Shown here one piece after another: positions 54,499 to 63,161 of a stretch of 64,000 bases of DNA. Position numbers and translations under genes: made by a program. Location: NCBI GenBank assembly GCA_027487245.1, contig JAIYDY010000034.1, forward strand, positions 41,806 to 105,805, given 5' to 3'. Position 1 is the first letter of the stretch, and every line of letters starts with the position of its first letter. A model generated the notes under the pieces. That model was given only the letters and a program-made list of their open reading frames with translations. It searched no databases and was not told where the DNA came from. The DNA is from Hyphomicrobiales bacterium. GTDB lineage: Bacteria > Pseudomonadota > Alphaproteobacteria > Rhizobiales > Beijerinckiaceae.

Positions 54499-57032
54499 CC
54501 CTTATGATGCCTGCCGCACTCAAGGACCGTCTGCCACTGGTCATCGCCGCATTTGCGCTGCTCGCGCTGCCATTTATCATGCCGCGCATCGGACTTGGCG
54601 TCACCTCGGCCACCGAGGTCGTGATCTTCGCCATGGCCTGCATGGCGCTCAACATCCTCGTCGGTTACACCGGCCTCGTCTCCTTCGGGCACGGCGCTTG
54701 GTTCGGGCTGGCGGCCTATGCGGCGGGCATGATCCAGAAGGAGCTGCTGCCCGGCCATTTCGCGCTGCCCGTGCTGGCGGCGGGGTGTCTGGTGGCCCTG
54801 ATCCCGGTCGCTGTCGGCGCGCTCATCCTGCGGCGCAAGGGTGTCTACTTTTCGCTGCTCACGCTGGCGCTGGCCGCGATGTTCTACGCGATCGCTTTCC
54901 GCTGGACGGCAGTGACGGGAGGTGAGGATGGCCTGGGTGGCATCAAGCGACCGGCATTCGCAGGCATCAATTTCGATGTCGCTCCACCTTACTATGCCCT
55001 CGTTGCCACGATCGCCTTCTTCGTTGTCTATGGTCTCTGGCGCTTTCACCGTTCGCCTGTCGGGACAGTACTCGTCGCCATCCGCGAGAACGAACAGCGC
55101 GCCAAGTTCGTCGGCTATGCCACTGATCGATACAAGCTCGTTGCCTTCGTTGTCTCGGCATCGATCACGGGACTTGCCGGCACGCTTCTGCTGTTCAACA
55201 ACCGCATGACTTCGGCCGAGCCGATCTCCGTCGCCTTCTCGGGCGAGCTCCTGGCGATGGTGGTCATCGGCGGCATGCGCTCGTTCCTCGGGCCGGCGCT
55301 CGGGGCGCTGTTCTTCGTCATTTTCCGCGACTATCTCTCCAGCGCAACAGAGAACTGGCTGCTCTGGTTCGGGCTCCTGTTTGTCGCCTTCATCGTGTTC
55401 TCGCCCACCGGGCTGGTGGGTGTCGCTGAAAAACTCCTGAAGCCGTTCCTGAAGCAGGTGGCAGGCGATGCCGCCATGTCGGCCCGCAAGGCGGGAGCCG
55501 TGACCTTGCCCGACTATCTCAGGCATCCACCGATCGGCGACGGCCATGTGCTGAAAGCGGATGGCATTGCCAAGTCGTTTGGTGGCATCAAGGCCGTGCA
55601 AGGCGTCGATATCGCCATGCGGGACCGCACGTTGCATGCGCTGATCGGCCCTAACGGCGCTGGCAAGACCACCGCCTTCAACCTGATCTCCGGCATGTTC
55701 GCCCCTGACAAGGGCACTGTCACGCTGGCAGGTCGCAGCATTGGCGGCCTGTCGCCGGAACAGGTGACGCGTGCAGGCATTGGTCGCTCGTTCCAGATCA
55801 CCAACCTGTTCCCCACGCTGACCATCACCGAGAATGTTCGTCTCGCTGTGCAGGCACGCTTTCCCCAGGCGTTCAACCCGTGGGTCAGCGCGGCCTCGAT
55901 CGCCGAGATCAATATGCAGACCGCCGGAGTCATCGCCACCATGGGTCTCGGCGGTGTCGAGACACATGAGGCAGGCTCTTTGTCTTATGGCGGTCAGCGC
56001 CTGCTCGACATGAGCCTGGCATTGGCCACCCGGCCACGCGTGCTCCTGCTTGATGAGCCGCTGGCGGGGCTGGCCGCCGCCGAGCGCGAGCGCGTCGGCA
56101 ACCTGATCAAGGCGATCTCGCGCGACATGCCGGTGCTGCTGGTCGAGCACGACATCGATCGTGTTTTCCAGATTGCGGACCATGTCACCGTCATGAACGA
56201 AGGAGCGGTGCTGGTTGACGGCGATGTCGAGAATGCGCGCTCGTCGCGACAGGTGCAGGAGGTCTACATCGGCTCCGGCTCCCACGCGCTGGCCGAAAAG
56301 CAACGTGCCAGCGCTGCCACTGAGGAGGTTCTGCTGAAGGTCAGCAATGTCGACACGTTCTACGGCAAGAGCCACATCCTGCGCGATGTCAGCTTCGCGG
56401 TCGGGCAGAACGAGATCGTGGCCCTCCTTGGTCGCAATGGTGCTGGAAAATCGACCCTGCTGAAAACCATTGTCGGCATTGCCCCGCCCGCCACCGGCGA
56501 GATCACGCTTGGCGGCACGGCGCTCGCGCGGCAGCCCTCCGCCGTGATCACCCGCAAGGGCGTGTCTTATGTGCCGCAAGGCCGCGGGCTGTTCGCCGGC
56601 ATGTCGGTCAAGGACAATCTTGAACTTGGTCGCCTCAAGCGCCGCAATGGCCAGGGCATGCACTGGGACGAGGAGAAGATCTTCAGCTTCTTCCCGCGCA
56701 TCAAGGAGCGTTGGATGTCGCCCGCCGACTATCTGTCTGGCGGCGAGCAGCAGATGGTTGCCGTTGCCCGCGCTCTCTCTGGCGACACGCGCATCCTGCT
56801 GCTTGATGAGCCGTTCGAGGGGCTTGCGCCGGCCATCGTCGAGGAATTGTTCGAGGCCTTCGACAAGTTGCGCCAGGACATCTCGATCATCATTGTCGAC
56901 CATCACCTTGATCTGGCGCTGGCGCTGTCGGACCGTGCTGTGGTGCTGGAGCGCGGTGAGGTGCAGCATACCGGGCCCTCCGATGTGCTCTCGCGCGATA
57001 TCGAACTGAGGCGAAAGGTGTTGTGGCTGTGA
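54495..57032 (+). CDS. Fused LivM permease - LivG ATPase - LivF ATPase
   Basis: One 845-residue protein carrying three transporter parts: LivM-type permease (about 1-325, VGYTGLVSFGHGAWFGLAAYAAG), LivG-type ATPase (about 349-595, GPNGAGKTTAFNL, LSYGGQRLLDMSLAL, VLLLDEPLAGL) and LivF-type ATPase (about 610-845, LGRNGAGKSTLLKT, SYVPQGRGLFAGM, LSGGEQQMVAVARAL, ILLLDEPFEGL). No stop or frameshift separates them. GTG 54495 overlaps the livH stop; ATG 54504 is the alternative. LivM-LivG fusions are known; having LivF attached as well is less common. With LivH it makes a complete transporter from two membrane polypeptides. Confidence 0.93.
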   Translation: MTLMMPAALKDRLPLVIAAFALLALPFIMPRIGLGVTSATEVVIFAMACMALNILVGYTGLVSFGHGAWFGLAAYAAGMIQKELLPGHFALPVLAAGCLVALIPVAVGALILRRKGVYFSLLTLALAAMFYAIAFRWTAVTGGEDGLGGIKRPAFAGINFDVAPPYYALVATIAFFVVYGLWRFHRSPVGTVLVAIRENEQRAKFVGYATDRYKLVAFVVSASITGLAGTLLLFNNRMTSAEPISVAFSGELLAMVVIGGMRSFLGPALGALFFVIFRDYLSSATENWLLWFGLLFVAFIVFSPTGLVGVAEKLLKPFLKQVAGDAAMSARKAGAVTLPDYLRHPPIGDGHVLKADGIAKSFGGIKAVQGVDIAMRDRTLHALIGPNGAGKTTAFNLISGMFAPDKGTVTLAGRSIGGLSPEQVTRAGIGRSFQITNLFPTLTITENVRLAVQARFPQAFNPWVSAASIAEINMQTAGVIATMGLGGVETHEAGSLSYGGQRLLDMSLALATRPRVLLLDEPLAGLAAAERERVGNLIKAISRDMPVLLVEHDIDRVFQIADHVTVMNEGAVLVDGDVENARSSRQVQEVYIGSGSHALAEKQRASAATEEVLLKVSNVDTFYGKSHILRDVSFAVGQNEIVALLGRNGAGKSTLLKTIVGIAPPATGEITLGGTALARQPSAVITRKGVSYVPQGRGLFAGMSVKDNLELGRLKRRNGQGMHWDEEKIFSFFPRIKERWMSPADYLSGGEQQMVAVARALSGDTRILLLDEPFEGLAPAIVEELFEAFDKLRQDISIIIVDHHLDLALALSDRAVVLERGEVQHTGPSDVLSRDIELRRKVLWL

Positions 57033-57958
57033 AGAACGTTGCGATTGTCGGTGCAGGGCTGATTGGCCGGGCATGGGCCTCGATCTTTGCCCGGGCCGAA
57101 TGGCATGTCAGGCTGTTCGACCCCGTGGGCGGCCAAGCAGATCGCTGTCATGCACTGTGCCGTGAAGCACTTGAACAACTCGCGCGCCATGGCCTGTGCG
57201 ATGACCCCACCAAGGCACTGGCACGCATCCAGGTGGCGAACACACTCGAAGCGGCCGTCGACGGCGTCAGCCTTGTCCAGGAGAACGGCCCGGAAAAGGT
57301 CGAAGTGAAGCAGGCGATCTATGCCGAACTCGACAGGCTTGCCCCCGCCAACGCCATTCTGGCCAGTTCGACCTCGGCCATCGTGGCGTCGAAGTTCACC
57401 GAGCATCTCGCGGGGCGTCATCGCTGCCTCGTGGCACATCCGGTCAACCCGCCGCATCTGGTGCCTGTGGTCGAGCTGTGCGGCGCGCCATGGACCTCGC
57501 CAGACATCATCGAACGGGCGCGGGCGATCTACCTCGGCATCGGCCAGGTGCCGATCATCGTCAAGCGCGAGCTCGAGGGCTTCATTCTCAACCGCCTGCA
57601 AGGTGCCCTGCTGACCGAGGCGATGAAGCTCGCGGGCGAAGGCTATGTCTCGCCGCAGGATCTCGACCATGTCATCAAGGACGGGCTTGGCCTGCGCTGG
57701 TCATTCCTCGGACCTTTCGAGACCATTGAACTCAACGCGCCCGGCGGCATTCCTGATTACATCGCGCGCTACTCGGCATTCTACCAGCGGCTGGCTGCCG
57801 ATCCCGCGCCTGCTTCTGCCTGGCAAGGAGAAGGCGCTGCGCGGGTGGCCAGCGAATGGGGCCGCACACCCGATGCCGCCGAAATCAACCGGAGATCGCA
57901 GCAACGCGATGAGCGGCTGGCGGCATTGCAGGCGCACAAGCGCAAGATGGAGAACTGA
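57023..57958 (+). CDS. 3-hydroxyacyl-CoA dehydrogenase-like enzyme (carnitine/gulonate 3-dehydrogenase type)
   Basis: NAD-dependent beta-hydroxy-acid dehydrogenase of the lambda-crystallin/L-carnitine dehydrogenase group. 311 residues from GTG 57023 (GTG 57029 also plausible and gives a GTGA overlap). VAIVGAGLIGRAWASIFARA is the Rossmann motif, ENGPEKVEVKQ and SSTSAI follow, and HPVNPPHLVPVVEL holds the catalytic His and Asn. It overlaps the transporter gene and is one base before BKACE. A beta-keto acid product would be the BKACE substrate, as in carnitine degradation. Confidence 0.85.
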   Translation: MAVKNVAIVGAGLIGRAWASIFARAEWHVRLFDPVGGQADRCHALCREALEQLARHGLCDDPTKALARIQVANTLEAAVDGVSLVQENGPEKVEVKQAIYAELDRLAPANAILASSTSAIVASKFTEHLAGRHRCLVAHPVNPPHLVPVVELCGAPWTSPDIIERARAIYLGIGQVPIIVKRELEGFILNRLQGALLTEAMKLAGEGYVSPQDLDHVIKDGLGLRWSFLGPFETIELNAPGGIPDYIARYSAFYQRLAADPAPASAWQGEGAARVASEWGRTPDAAEINRRSQQRDERLAALQAHKRKMEN

Positions 57959-57959
57959 G

Positions 57960-58886
57960 ATGACACGCAAAGTCATGATCACTTGCGCCGTGACGGGTGC
58001 GATCCATACCCCTTCAATGTCGCCTTACTTGCCCATCACCGCCAGCGAGATCGCGGACGCGGCCATTGGGGCGGCGGAGGCGGGCGCAGCGCTGGTCCAT
58101 GTGCATGCCCGGAACCCGGTCGATGGCAGGCCTGACCAGTCGCCGGAAGCCTTCGAGCCATTCCTGAAAGTGATCAAGCAGCGCACCAAGGCAGTGATCA
58201 ACATCACCACTGGCGGCGCACCGACCATGGGCATCGAGGAGCGCTTGCGCCCCTGCACCACCTTCAAGCCCGAGGTTGCGTCACTCAACATGGGGTCGAT
58301 GAATTTCGGGCTCTATCCGATGCTGACCCGTTTCAAGGACTTCAAGCACGATTGGGAGGAGCCCTATCTTGCGGGCTCCGATGATCGCATCTTCCGCAAT
58401 ACCTTCAAGGACATTGCCGGCATCCTGACGCGCTGCGCCGAGAACGACACGCGCTTCGAAATTGAGTGTTACGATATCGGCCATCTCTACACGCTGGCAC
58501 ACTTCGCCGAGCGGGGGTTGGTCAAGCCGCCCTTCTTCGTCCAGTCCGTCTTCGGCATCCTTGGCGGCATCGGCCCGCACCCGGAAGATGTTTCGCACAT
58601 GAAGCGCACGGCGGACCGGCTGTTCGGCAAGGACTATCACTGGTCCGTGCTCGGCGCCGGACGGCACCAACTGCCCATCGCCGCACAGGCAGTCGCCATG
58701 GGTGGCAACATCCGCGTTGGACTGGAGGATTCGCTATGGCTCGGGGCCGGCAAGATGGCCACATCCAACGCCGATCAGGTCCTGAAGGCGCGTCAGATCA
58801 TCGAGGGGTTGGGTCTTGAGGTCGCAACCCCTGACGACGCCCGCGAAATGCTGCAACTGAAGGGTGCCGACAAGGTCAATTTCTAG
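57960..58886 (+). CDS. BKACE (beta-keto acid cleavage enzyme) family protein
   Basis: Zinc-dependent enzyme that condenses a beta-keto acid with acetyl-CoA to give acetoacetate and a new CoA thioester. 308 residues from ATG 57960 (GGAG 7 bases upstream). Zinc ligands His47 and His49 (LVHVHARNP); TGGAPTMGIEERL and ASLNMGSMNFG are family blocks, and FFVQSVFGILGGIGPHPEDV with GRHQLPIAAQAVAMGGNIRVGLEDSLW complete the site. Pairing with the upstream dehydrogenase suggests hydroxy-to-keto oxidation then cleavage; 3-dehydrocarnitine is one candidate substrate. Confidence 0.92.
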   Translation: MTRKVMITCAVTGAIHTPSMSPYLPITASEIADAAIGAAEAGAALVHVHARNPVDGRPDQSPEAFEPFLKVIKQRTKAVINITTGGAPTMGIEERLRPCTTFKPEVASLNMGSMNFGLYPMLTRFKDFKHDWEEPYLAGSDDRIFRNTFKDIAGILTRCAENDTRFEIECYDIGHLYTLAHFAERGLVKPPFFVQSVFGILGGIGPHPEDVSHMKRTADRLFGKDYHWSVLGAGRHQLPIAAQAVAMGGNIRVGLEDSLWLGAGKMATSNADQVLKARQIIEGLGLEVATPDDAREMLQLKGADKVNF

Positions 58887-59093
58887 ATCACGCTGCGACC
58901 ATGCTCCGGTGTAGGGCGGCAAGACCACGCAGCGCCGTCAGCCTCGCGACAGGAAGGCCCGAGGAACCACCTCCGGCGACGCCGATGTCGGCCTTGATGG
59001 TGCAGGCAGCTGGTGCCCGGACGGCATCCAGCCACCGGATCGCCGCACTTCAGCTCGCAGGATGGTCCGAGCCATTCATCAGGGCCAATCGCA

Positions 59094-60311
59094 TCAGGCT
59101 GCGAGGGCTCGGTCCAGGCTGAGCACGAGACGATCGACCTCTTCGACGGTGTTGTAGTGCACCATCGAGACACGGACGATGCCCGCGCCATCCGAAAGGC
59201 CAAGATCCTCCACCAGACGGCGTGAATGAAAATCGCCGAAACGGATGCCGATCCGATCCTTGTCCACGGCGCGCACGATCTCGTCCGAGCGCCTGCCATC
59301 GACCTTGAAGGCGATGGTTGGCACCCGAGTCGCGGTTGGCGCGTGGCGATCTCCGATGATCCGGACATCGTTGCGGTCGCGCAGGTAAGACAGCAGCCGC
59401 TCGCCAAGGACAGCCTCATGCGCCGTTACCGCAGCAAAGGCGCGCTCGATCGCCGCGCGGTCTCCGGTTCCACCGCCAAGCTCGTCGAAGTAGTCGACGA
59501 TGCCGGTGCAGCCCCAGGCCAGTTCGTAATTGGCGTTGCCGGGCTCGAGCTTGGTCGGAACTTTGTCGCGCCCGTAGAAGTAGTGATACTGGCTGTCGAG
59601 CTCAAGCAACTGGTCATGCTTGCCCCAGAGCACGGCGAAATGCGGGCCATAGGTCTTGTAGAAGGAGAAGGCGTAGAAATCGGCGCCCGATGCCTGCACG
59701 TCGACGGCCCGGTGCGGCGCGTAGGCGACCGCGTCCACCGCGAGCAGCGCGCCGCCGGCATGGACAATCTCGGCAATCTCCGCAACCGGGTTGATCGTGC
59801 CGAGGATATTGGAGGCGTGTGTGACAGCAACAAGACGCGTGCGCGGCGACATCAGCGTCCGCAGGGCGTCAAGGTCAACCGCGAAAGTCTCCTTCTCGAT
59901 GGACCAGACCTTGATCACGACACCTTGCCGCTCAAGGATGTGCCAGGGTCCGATGTTCGATTCATGGTCGAAATTGGTGACGATGACCTCATCGCCAGGG
60001 CTGAAGCGCGCCGCCATCGACGTCGCCAGAAGGCGCATCATCATCGACGTTGTCGGACCCAGGACGATTTCCTCCGGGCGTGCCGCGTTGACGAACCGTG
60101 CAATGCTGGCGCGGGACGCGGCCAGACGTTCGGAGGCGCGCACCGAGTGAACATAGGATGCACCGGTCTGCACACTGGTGGTCAGCAGGTATTCGGAGAT
60201 GCGCTCCGCCACGTCGCGCAATACCAGCGACCCGCCCGCATTGTCGAAATAGGCAAAGCCATCGGCGAGCGCAGGGAACCGTGAGCGCACGGCGGTCAGG
60301 TCAAGGGTCAT
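59094..60311 (-). CDS. Cysteine desulfurase-like class V PLP enzyme
   Basis: Fold-type I PLP enzyme of the class V aminotransferase family, 405 residues. VRSRFPALADGFAYFDNAGGS opens the cysteine-desulfurase-like subfamily; VTHASNILGTINPV, AVDAVAYAPHRAVDV (PLP Asp) and AFSFYKTYGPH (Schiff-base Lys) are visible. The flexible active-site Cys loop of SufS is not evident, so it may be a C-S lyase, kynureninase-like or epimerase-like enzyme. Convergent with the BKACE gene; the 207-base gap between them shows no gene. Confidence 0.82.
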   Translation of the reverse strand: MTLDLTAVRSRFPALADGFAYFDNAGGSLVLRDVAERISEYLLTTSVQTGASYVHSVRASERLAASRASIARFVNAARPEEIVLGPTTSMMMRLLATSMAARFSPGDEVIVTNFDHESNIGPWHILERQGVVIKVWSIEKETFAVDLDALRTLMSPRTRLVAVTHASNILGTINPVAEIAEIVHAGGALLAVDAVAYAPHRAVDVQASGADFYAFSFYKTYGPHFAVLWGKHDQLLELDSQYHYFYGRDKVPTKLEPGNANYELAWGCTGIVDYFDELGGGTGDRAAIERAFAAVTAHEAVLGERLLSYLRDRNDVRIIGDRHAPTATRVPTIAFKVDGRRSDEIVRAVDKDRIGIRFGDFHSRRLVEDLGLSDGAGIVRVSMVHYNTVEEVDRLVLSLDRALAA

Positions 60312-60527
60312 TGCCGATCATCCTGTCGAAAAGCACCGCAACTGCCTGCCACAGGACCTGCCCAAGGAAAAGCCGCTTCCTGTCGAAACGTGGTCGAATG
60401 AAGAGTTGCTCGGGTGGCCCCTCCTCGACGATCTCCCCTTGATGTCAACAAGCGTGCAGGTTTGACCCTTTTCGGTTCTCAATCCGGCCCACTCGGTGGG
60501 GGCTGATCAATCTGATCGCATTTCACC

Positions 60528-60551
60528 AAAATGCCATCAAAAATGCCATCA
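60528..60551. repeat. Two tandem 12-bp units beside tRNA-Leu
   Basis: AAAATGCCATCA occurs twice head to tail, 123 bases beyond the 3' end of the tRNA, within the 303-base stretch 60312-60614 that otherwise shows no gene. tRNA flanks of this kind can be remnants of integration sites. Confidence 0.6.
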
Positions 60552-60614
60552 GCTTGTCTGGACGCCCTTGGTCGGGGCTGGACGCCACCAGACGCGAAAT
60601 ATGCAAAACCCAAC

Positions 60615-60640
60615 AAAAAACCCCGCTTTCGCGGGGCTTT
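60615..60640 (-). terminator. Intrinsic terminator of tRNA-Leu
   Basis: Read on the minus strand: CCCCGC, GAAA loop, GCGGGG, then a run of six T. It lies about 35 bases after the tRNA 3' end. The A-run on the other side could make it work in both directions. Confidence 0.85.
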
Positions 60641-60673
60641 TCGGACGGATGCGGACAATGTCGCATCTTGAAT

Positions 60674-60758
60674 TGGTGCCCAGGAAAGGACTCGAACCTT
60701 CACAGCTTGCACTACTGGTACCTGAAACCAGCGCGTCTACCAATTCCGCCACCTGGGC
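60674..60758 (-). tRNA. tRNA-Leu (CAG)
   Basis: 85 bases including encoded CCA. Acceptor stem GCCCAGG pairs with CCTGGGC; the anticodon stem CTGGT/ACCAG holds loop TTCAGGT, anticodon CAG, reading CUG. A long variable arm and GGTTCGAGTCC T-loop confirm a type II tRNA-Leu. Its promoter and terminator are both visible. Confidence 0.95.
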
Positions 60759-60768
60759 AGTGACGACG

Positions 60769-60797
60769 CGTTTATTGGGCGCGGGCGATGCTGTCAA
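60769..60797 (-). promoter_or_regulatory. Sigma-70-type promoter of tRNA-Leu
   Basis: On the minus strand, TTGACA (60797-60792), a 17-base spacer and TAAACG (60774-60769). Start expected about 60762, four bases before the tRNA. The -35 box is a perfect consensus. Confidence 0.7.
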
Positions 60798-60947
60798 CGG
60801 AAACAAGCGGCGACGCACCGCCATGGCCGCGCAGGCAGTGCCTGCACAGGCCACTTGCGACCGATGGCGTGCTTCACAGGGTGACGCATATACACTAGAG
60901 CATGCGACTGACGCCCGATTCCGGGCTGCAACGCAAGGATGGCGGGC

Positions 60948-61937
60948 GTGAACGGAAAGCTTGTGACGGTGTTTGGCGGCTCGGGTTTTGTCGGCCGTCA
61001 TGTGGTGCGGGCCCTGGCCAAGCGCGGCTACAGGGTGCGCGTGGCCGTGCGCCGGCCCGATCTTGCGGGACATTTGCAGCCCCTTGGCGTGGTTGGCCAG
61101 ATCCATGCCGTCCAGGCCAACCTGCGCTATCCCGACTCGGTAATGGCGGCGGTCGCGGGCTCGGATGCCGTGATCAATCTGGTCGGCATCCTTGAGGAGC
61201 AGGGCCGCCAGACGTTTGGTTCGGTGCAGGCAGCGGGAGCGAAGGCCGTGGCCGAGGCCGTGGCCCGGTCAGGCGGGGCGCGTCTCGTGCACATGTCGGC
61301 CATCGGCGCGGATGCGGCTTCGGCATCGCTTTATGCACGCAGCAAGGCCGATGGAGAGGCTGCCGTTTTCGGCCATGTGCCGGATGCCGTGATCATGCGG
61401 GCCTCCATCATCTTCGGGCCGGAAGATGGCTTCTTCAACCGTTTCGCGGCGCTGGCGCGGATGCTGCCGGTGCTGCCGCTGGTGGGCGGCGGCGAGACGC
61501 GGTTCCAGCCGGTGTTTGTCGGCGATGTGGCCGAGGCCATTGCGCGCGCCGTCGATGGCGCTGTCGCTGGTGGCAAGATCTATGAACTTGGCGGGCCCGA
61601 GGTGAAGACCTTCCGGCAATTGCTGGCCTATGTCTGCGAGGTCACCGGCCGCAAGCGCGTGCTTGCTACCCTCCCCTTCGCGCTCGCCTCGCTTCAGGCG
61701 GGCGTCCTCGAATTCGTCGACAAGCTGACCTTCGGGCTCATGCCCGATGCCATCAAGATGACGCGTGACCAGGTGGTGCTGCTGCAATCGGACAATATCG
61801 TCTCGCAGGCAGCCATCGCCGAGGGGCGGACGCTGGCCGGCCTCGGCATCACACCATCGAGCATCGAAGGCATCGTGCCGAGCTACCTGTGGCGGTTCCG
61901 CAAGTCCGGCCAGTTCGAATCAGCCCGCCCGTCCTGA
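60948..61937 (+). CDS. Complex I NDUFA9-like NAD(P)-binding protein
   Basis: Atypical extended SDR related to the NDUFA9 accessory subunit of NADH:quinone oxidoreductase, common in alphaproteobacteria. 329 residues from GTG 60948, chosen because AAGGA lies 8 bases upstream, whereas the ATG at 60939 abuts it. Motifs: VFGGSGFVGRHVVRALAKRG, VINLVGILEEQG, the Tyr-x3-Lys in SLYARSKADGE, and FGPEDGFFNRFAALARMLPVLPLVGGG, the hallmark of this family. It may bind NADPH structurally rather than catalyse. Confidence 0.9.
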   Translation: MNGKLVTVFGGSGFVGRHVVRALAKRGYRVRVAVRRPDLAGHLQPLGVVGQIHAVQANLRYPDSVMAAVAGSDAVINLVGILEEQGRQTFGSVQAAGAKAVAEAVARSGGARLVHMSAIGADAASASLYARSKADGEAAVFGHVPDAVIMRASIIFGPEDGFFNRFAALARMLPVLPLVGGGETRFQPVFVGDVAEAIARAVDGAVAGGKIYELGGPEVKTFRQLLAYVCEVTGRKRVLATLPFALASLQAGVLEFVDKLTFGLMPDAIKMTRDQVVLLQSDNIVSQAAIAEGRTLAGLGITPSSIEGIVPSYLWRFRKSGQFESARPS

Positions 61938-61971
61938 ACGACCGTCACGGCAGACGGACGACCAGGCCAGG

Positions 61972-62970
61972 TCAGAGCATGCTGGGCAGAACCCGGTTCG
62001 GCGGCCGGTGGCCGTCCATCATGGCGCGGATGTTGACGATCACCTTCTCGCCCATCTCGTTGCGGCCTTCATGGGTGGCTGAGCCCATGTGCGGCAGCAG
62101 CACGACGCGGTGCGCGCGGGCGAGCTTCAGCAGGCGCGGATTGACCGCAGGCTCGTGCTCGAACACATCGAGGCCGGCCCCTGCCAGTTCGCCGGCATCA
62201 AGCATCTTTGTGAGTGCGACCTCGTCGACGATCTCACCGCGGGCGGTGTTGATCAGGAAGGCGTCGGGCTTCATCATTTTCAGCCGCCTCGCCGAGAGCA
62301 GGTGATAGGTGCCGGGCGTATGGGGGCAATGCACGGTGACAATGTCCATGCGCGCCAGCATCTGGTCGAGCGAATCCCAGTAGGTGGCTTCCAGTTGCTC
62401 TTCGGTCTCCGGGGAGACGCGGCGGCGGTTGTGATAATGAATCGACAGGCCGAAGGCCTTGGCCCGGCGTGCCACGGCCTGGCCGATGCGGCCCATGCCG
62501 ATGATGCCAAGGCGCTTGCCGGTGATGCGCGTGCCGAGCATCCAGGTCGGTGACCAGCCCTGCCACTTGTCGTCCGGCACGAGGCGCGCACCCTCCGGGA
62601 TGCGGCGGGCCACGGCCATGATCAGCGCCATGGTCATGTCGGCGGTGTCGTCCGTCAGCACGCCGGGCGTGTTGGTCACGTCGATGCCGCGGGCGGCTGC
62701 GGCGGTGACGTCGATGTTGTCAAAGCCATTGCCGAAATTGGCGATCAGCTTGAGTTGGTTCCCTGCGGCGGCAATGATCTCGGCATTGATCTCGTCCGTC
62801 ACGGTCGGAACCAGCACATCGGCCGTCTGCACGGCCTCGATCAGAGCCTCGTGGCTCATCGGCTTGTCATCGAGATTGAGGCGGGCGTCGAACAGTTCGC
62901 GCATGCGCGTCTCGACCGCTTCGGGCAACTTGCGTGTCACGACCACCAGCGGCTTTTTCTTGTGCGGCAT
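61972..62970 (-). CDS. D-isomer 2-hydroxyacid dehydrogenase (glyoxylate/hydroxypyruvate reductase)
   Basis: NAD(P)H-dependent reductase converting glyoxylate or hydroxypyruvate to glycolate or D-glycerate. 332 residues from ATG 62970 (GGAG 6 bases upstream); the frame to 63249 is unsupported. FGNGFDNIDVTAAAARGI, NAD motif GIIGMGRIGQAVA, catalytic Arg in NTARGEIVDE, Glu in FEHEP and His in LLPHMGSATHEGR. The GSAT-x2-R pattern points to the GyaR/GRHPR type. Convergent with the NDUFA9-like gene. Confidence 0.93.
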   Translation of the reverse strand: MPHKKKPLVVVTRKLPEAVETRMRELFDARLNLDDKPMSHEALIEAVQTADVLVPTVTDEINAEIIAAAGNQLKLIANFGNGFDNIDVTAAAARGIDVTNTPGVLTDDTADMTMALIMAVARRIPEGARLVPDDKWQGWSPTWMLGTRITGKRLGIIGMGRIGQAVARRAKAFGLSIHYHNRRRVSPETEEQLEATYWDSLDQMLARMDIVTVHCPHTPGTYHLLSARRLKMMKPDAFLINTARGEIVDEVALTKMLDAGELAGAGLDVFEHEPAVNPRLLKLARAHRVVLLPHMGSATHEGRNEMGEKVIVNIRAMMDGHRPPNRVLPSML

Positions 62971-63161
62971 CGCGTGCTCCACAGGTGACAAATCCGTCCC
63001 GCCTTCACCTCGCCTCAACCTGCCGTTAACGCCGTTTCGGTGAGAGTGCGGCTCGTCAGGCTGGGTTATGCCCATTCCTGTGACGATGTCCAGAGTGTGG
63101 CGCCGGGGGAGCCTTCCGGGTTCCGGCAGCACACCTCGAAGCGAACGGGACGAGGATGACG

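Noticed and set aside
54423..57074. 883-codon antisense ORF opposite the fused LivM-LivG-LivF gene
   Set aside because: Low-complexity His/Gln/Arg/Asp-rich product typical of a GC-rich antisense frame; the sense frame carries complete ABC motifs.
58883..59419. Minus-strand ORF overlapping the end of the class V enzyme and the convergent gap
   Set aside because: Overlaps a well-supported gene in another frame; the 207-base gap part has no recognisable domain.
60497..60551. CRISPR-like repetition
   Set aside because: Only two directly adjacent 12-mers with no spacers; no cas genes anywhere in the window.
60479..60951. Short ORFs on both strands running through tRNA-Leu and its terminator
   Set aside because: They cross a structural RNA; the apparent Met-Pro-Ser start near the 12-mers shows no integrase motif.
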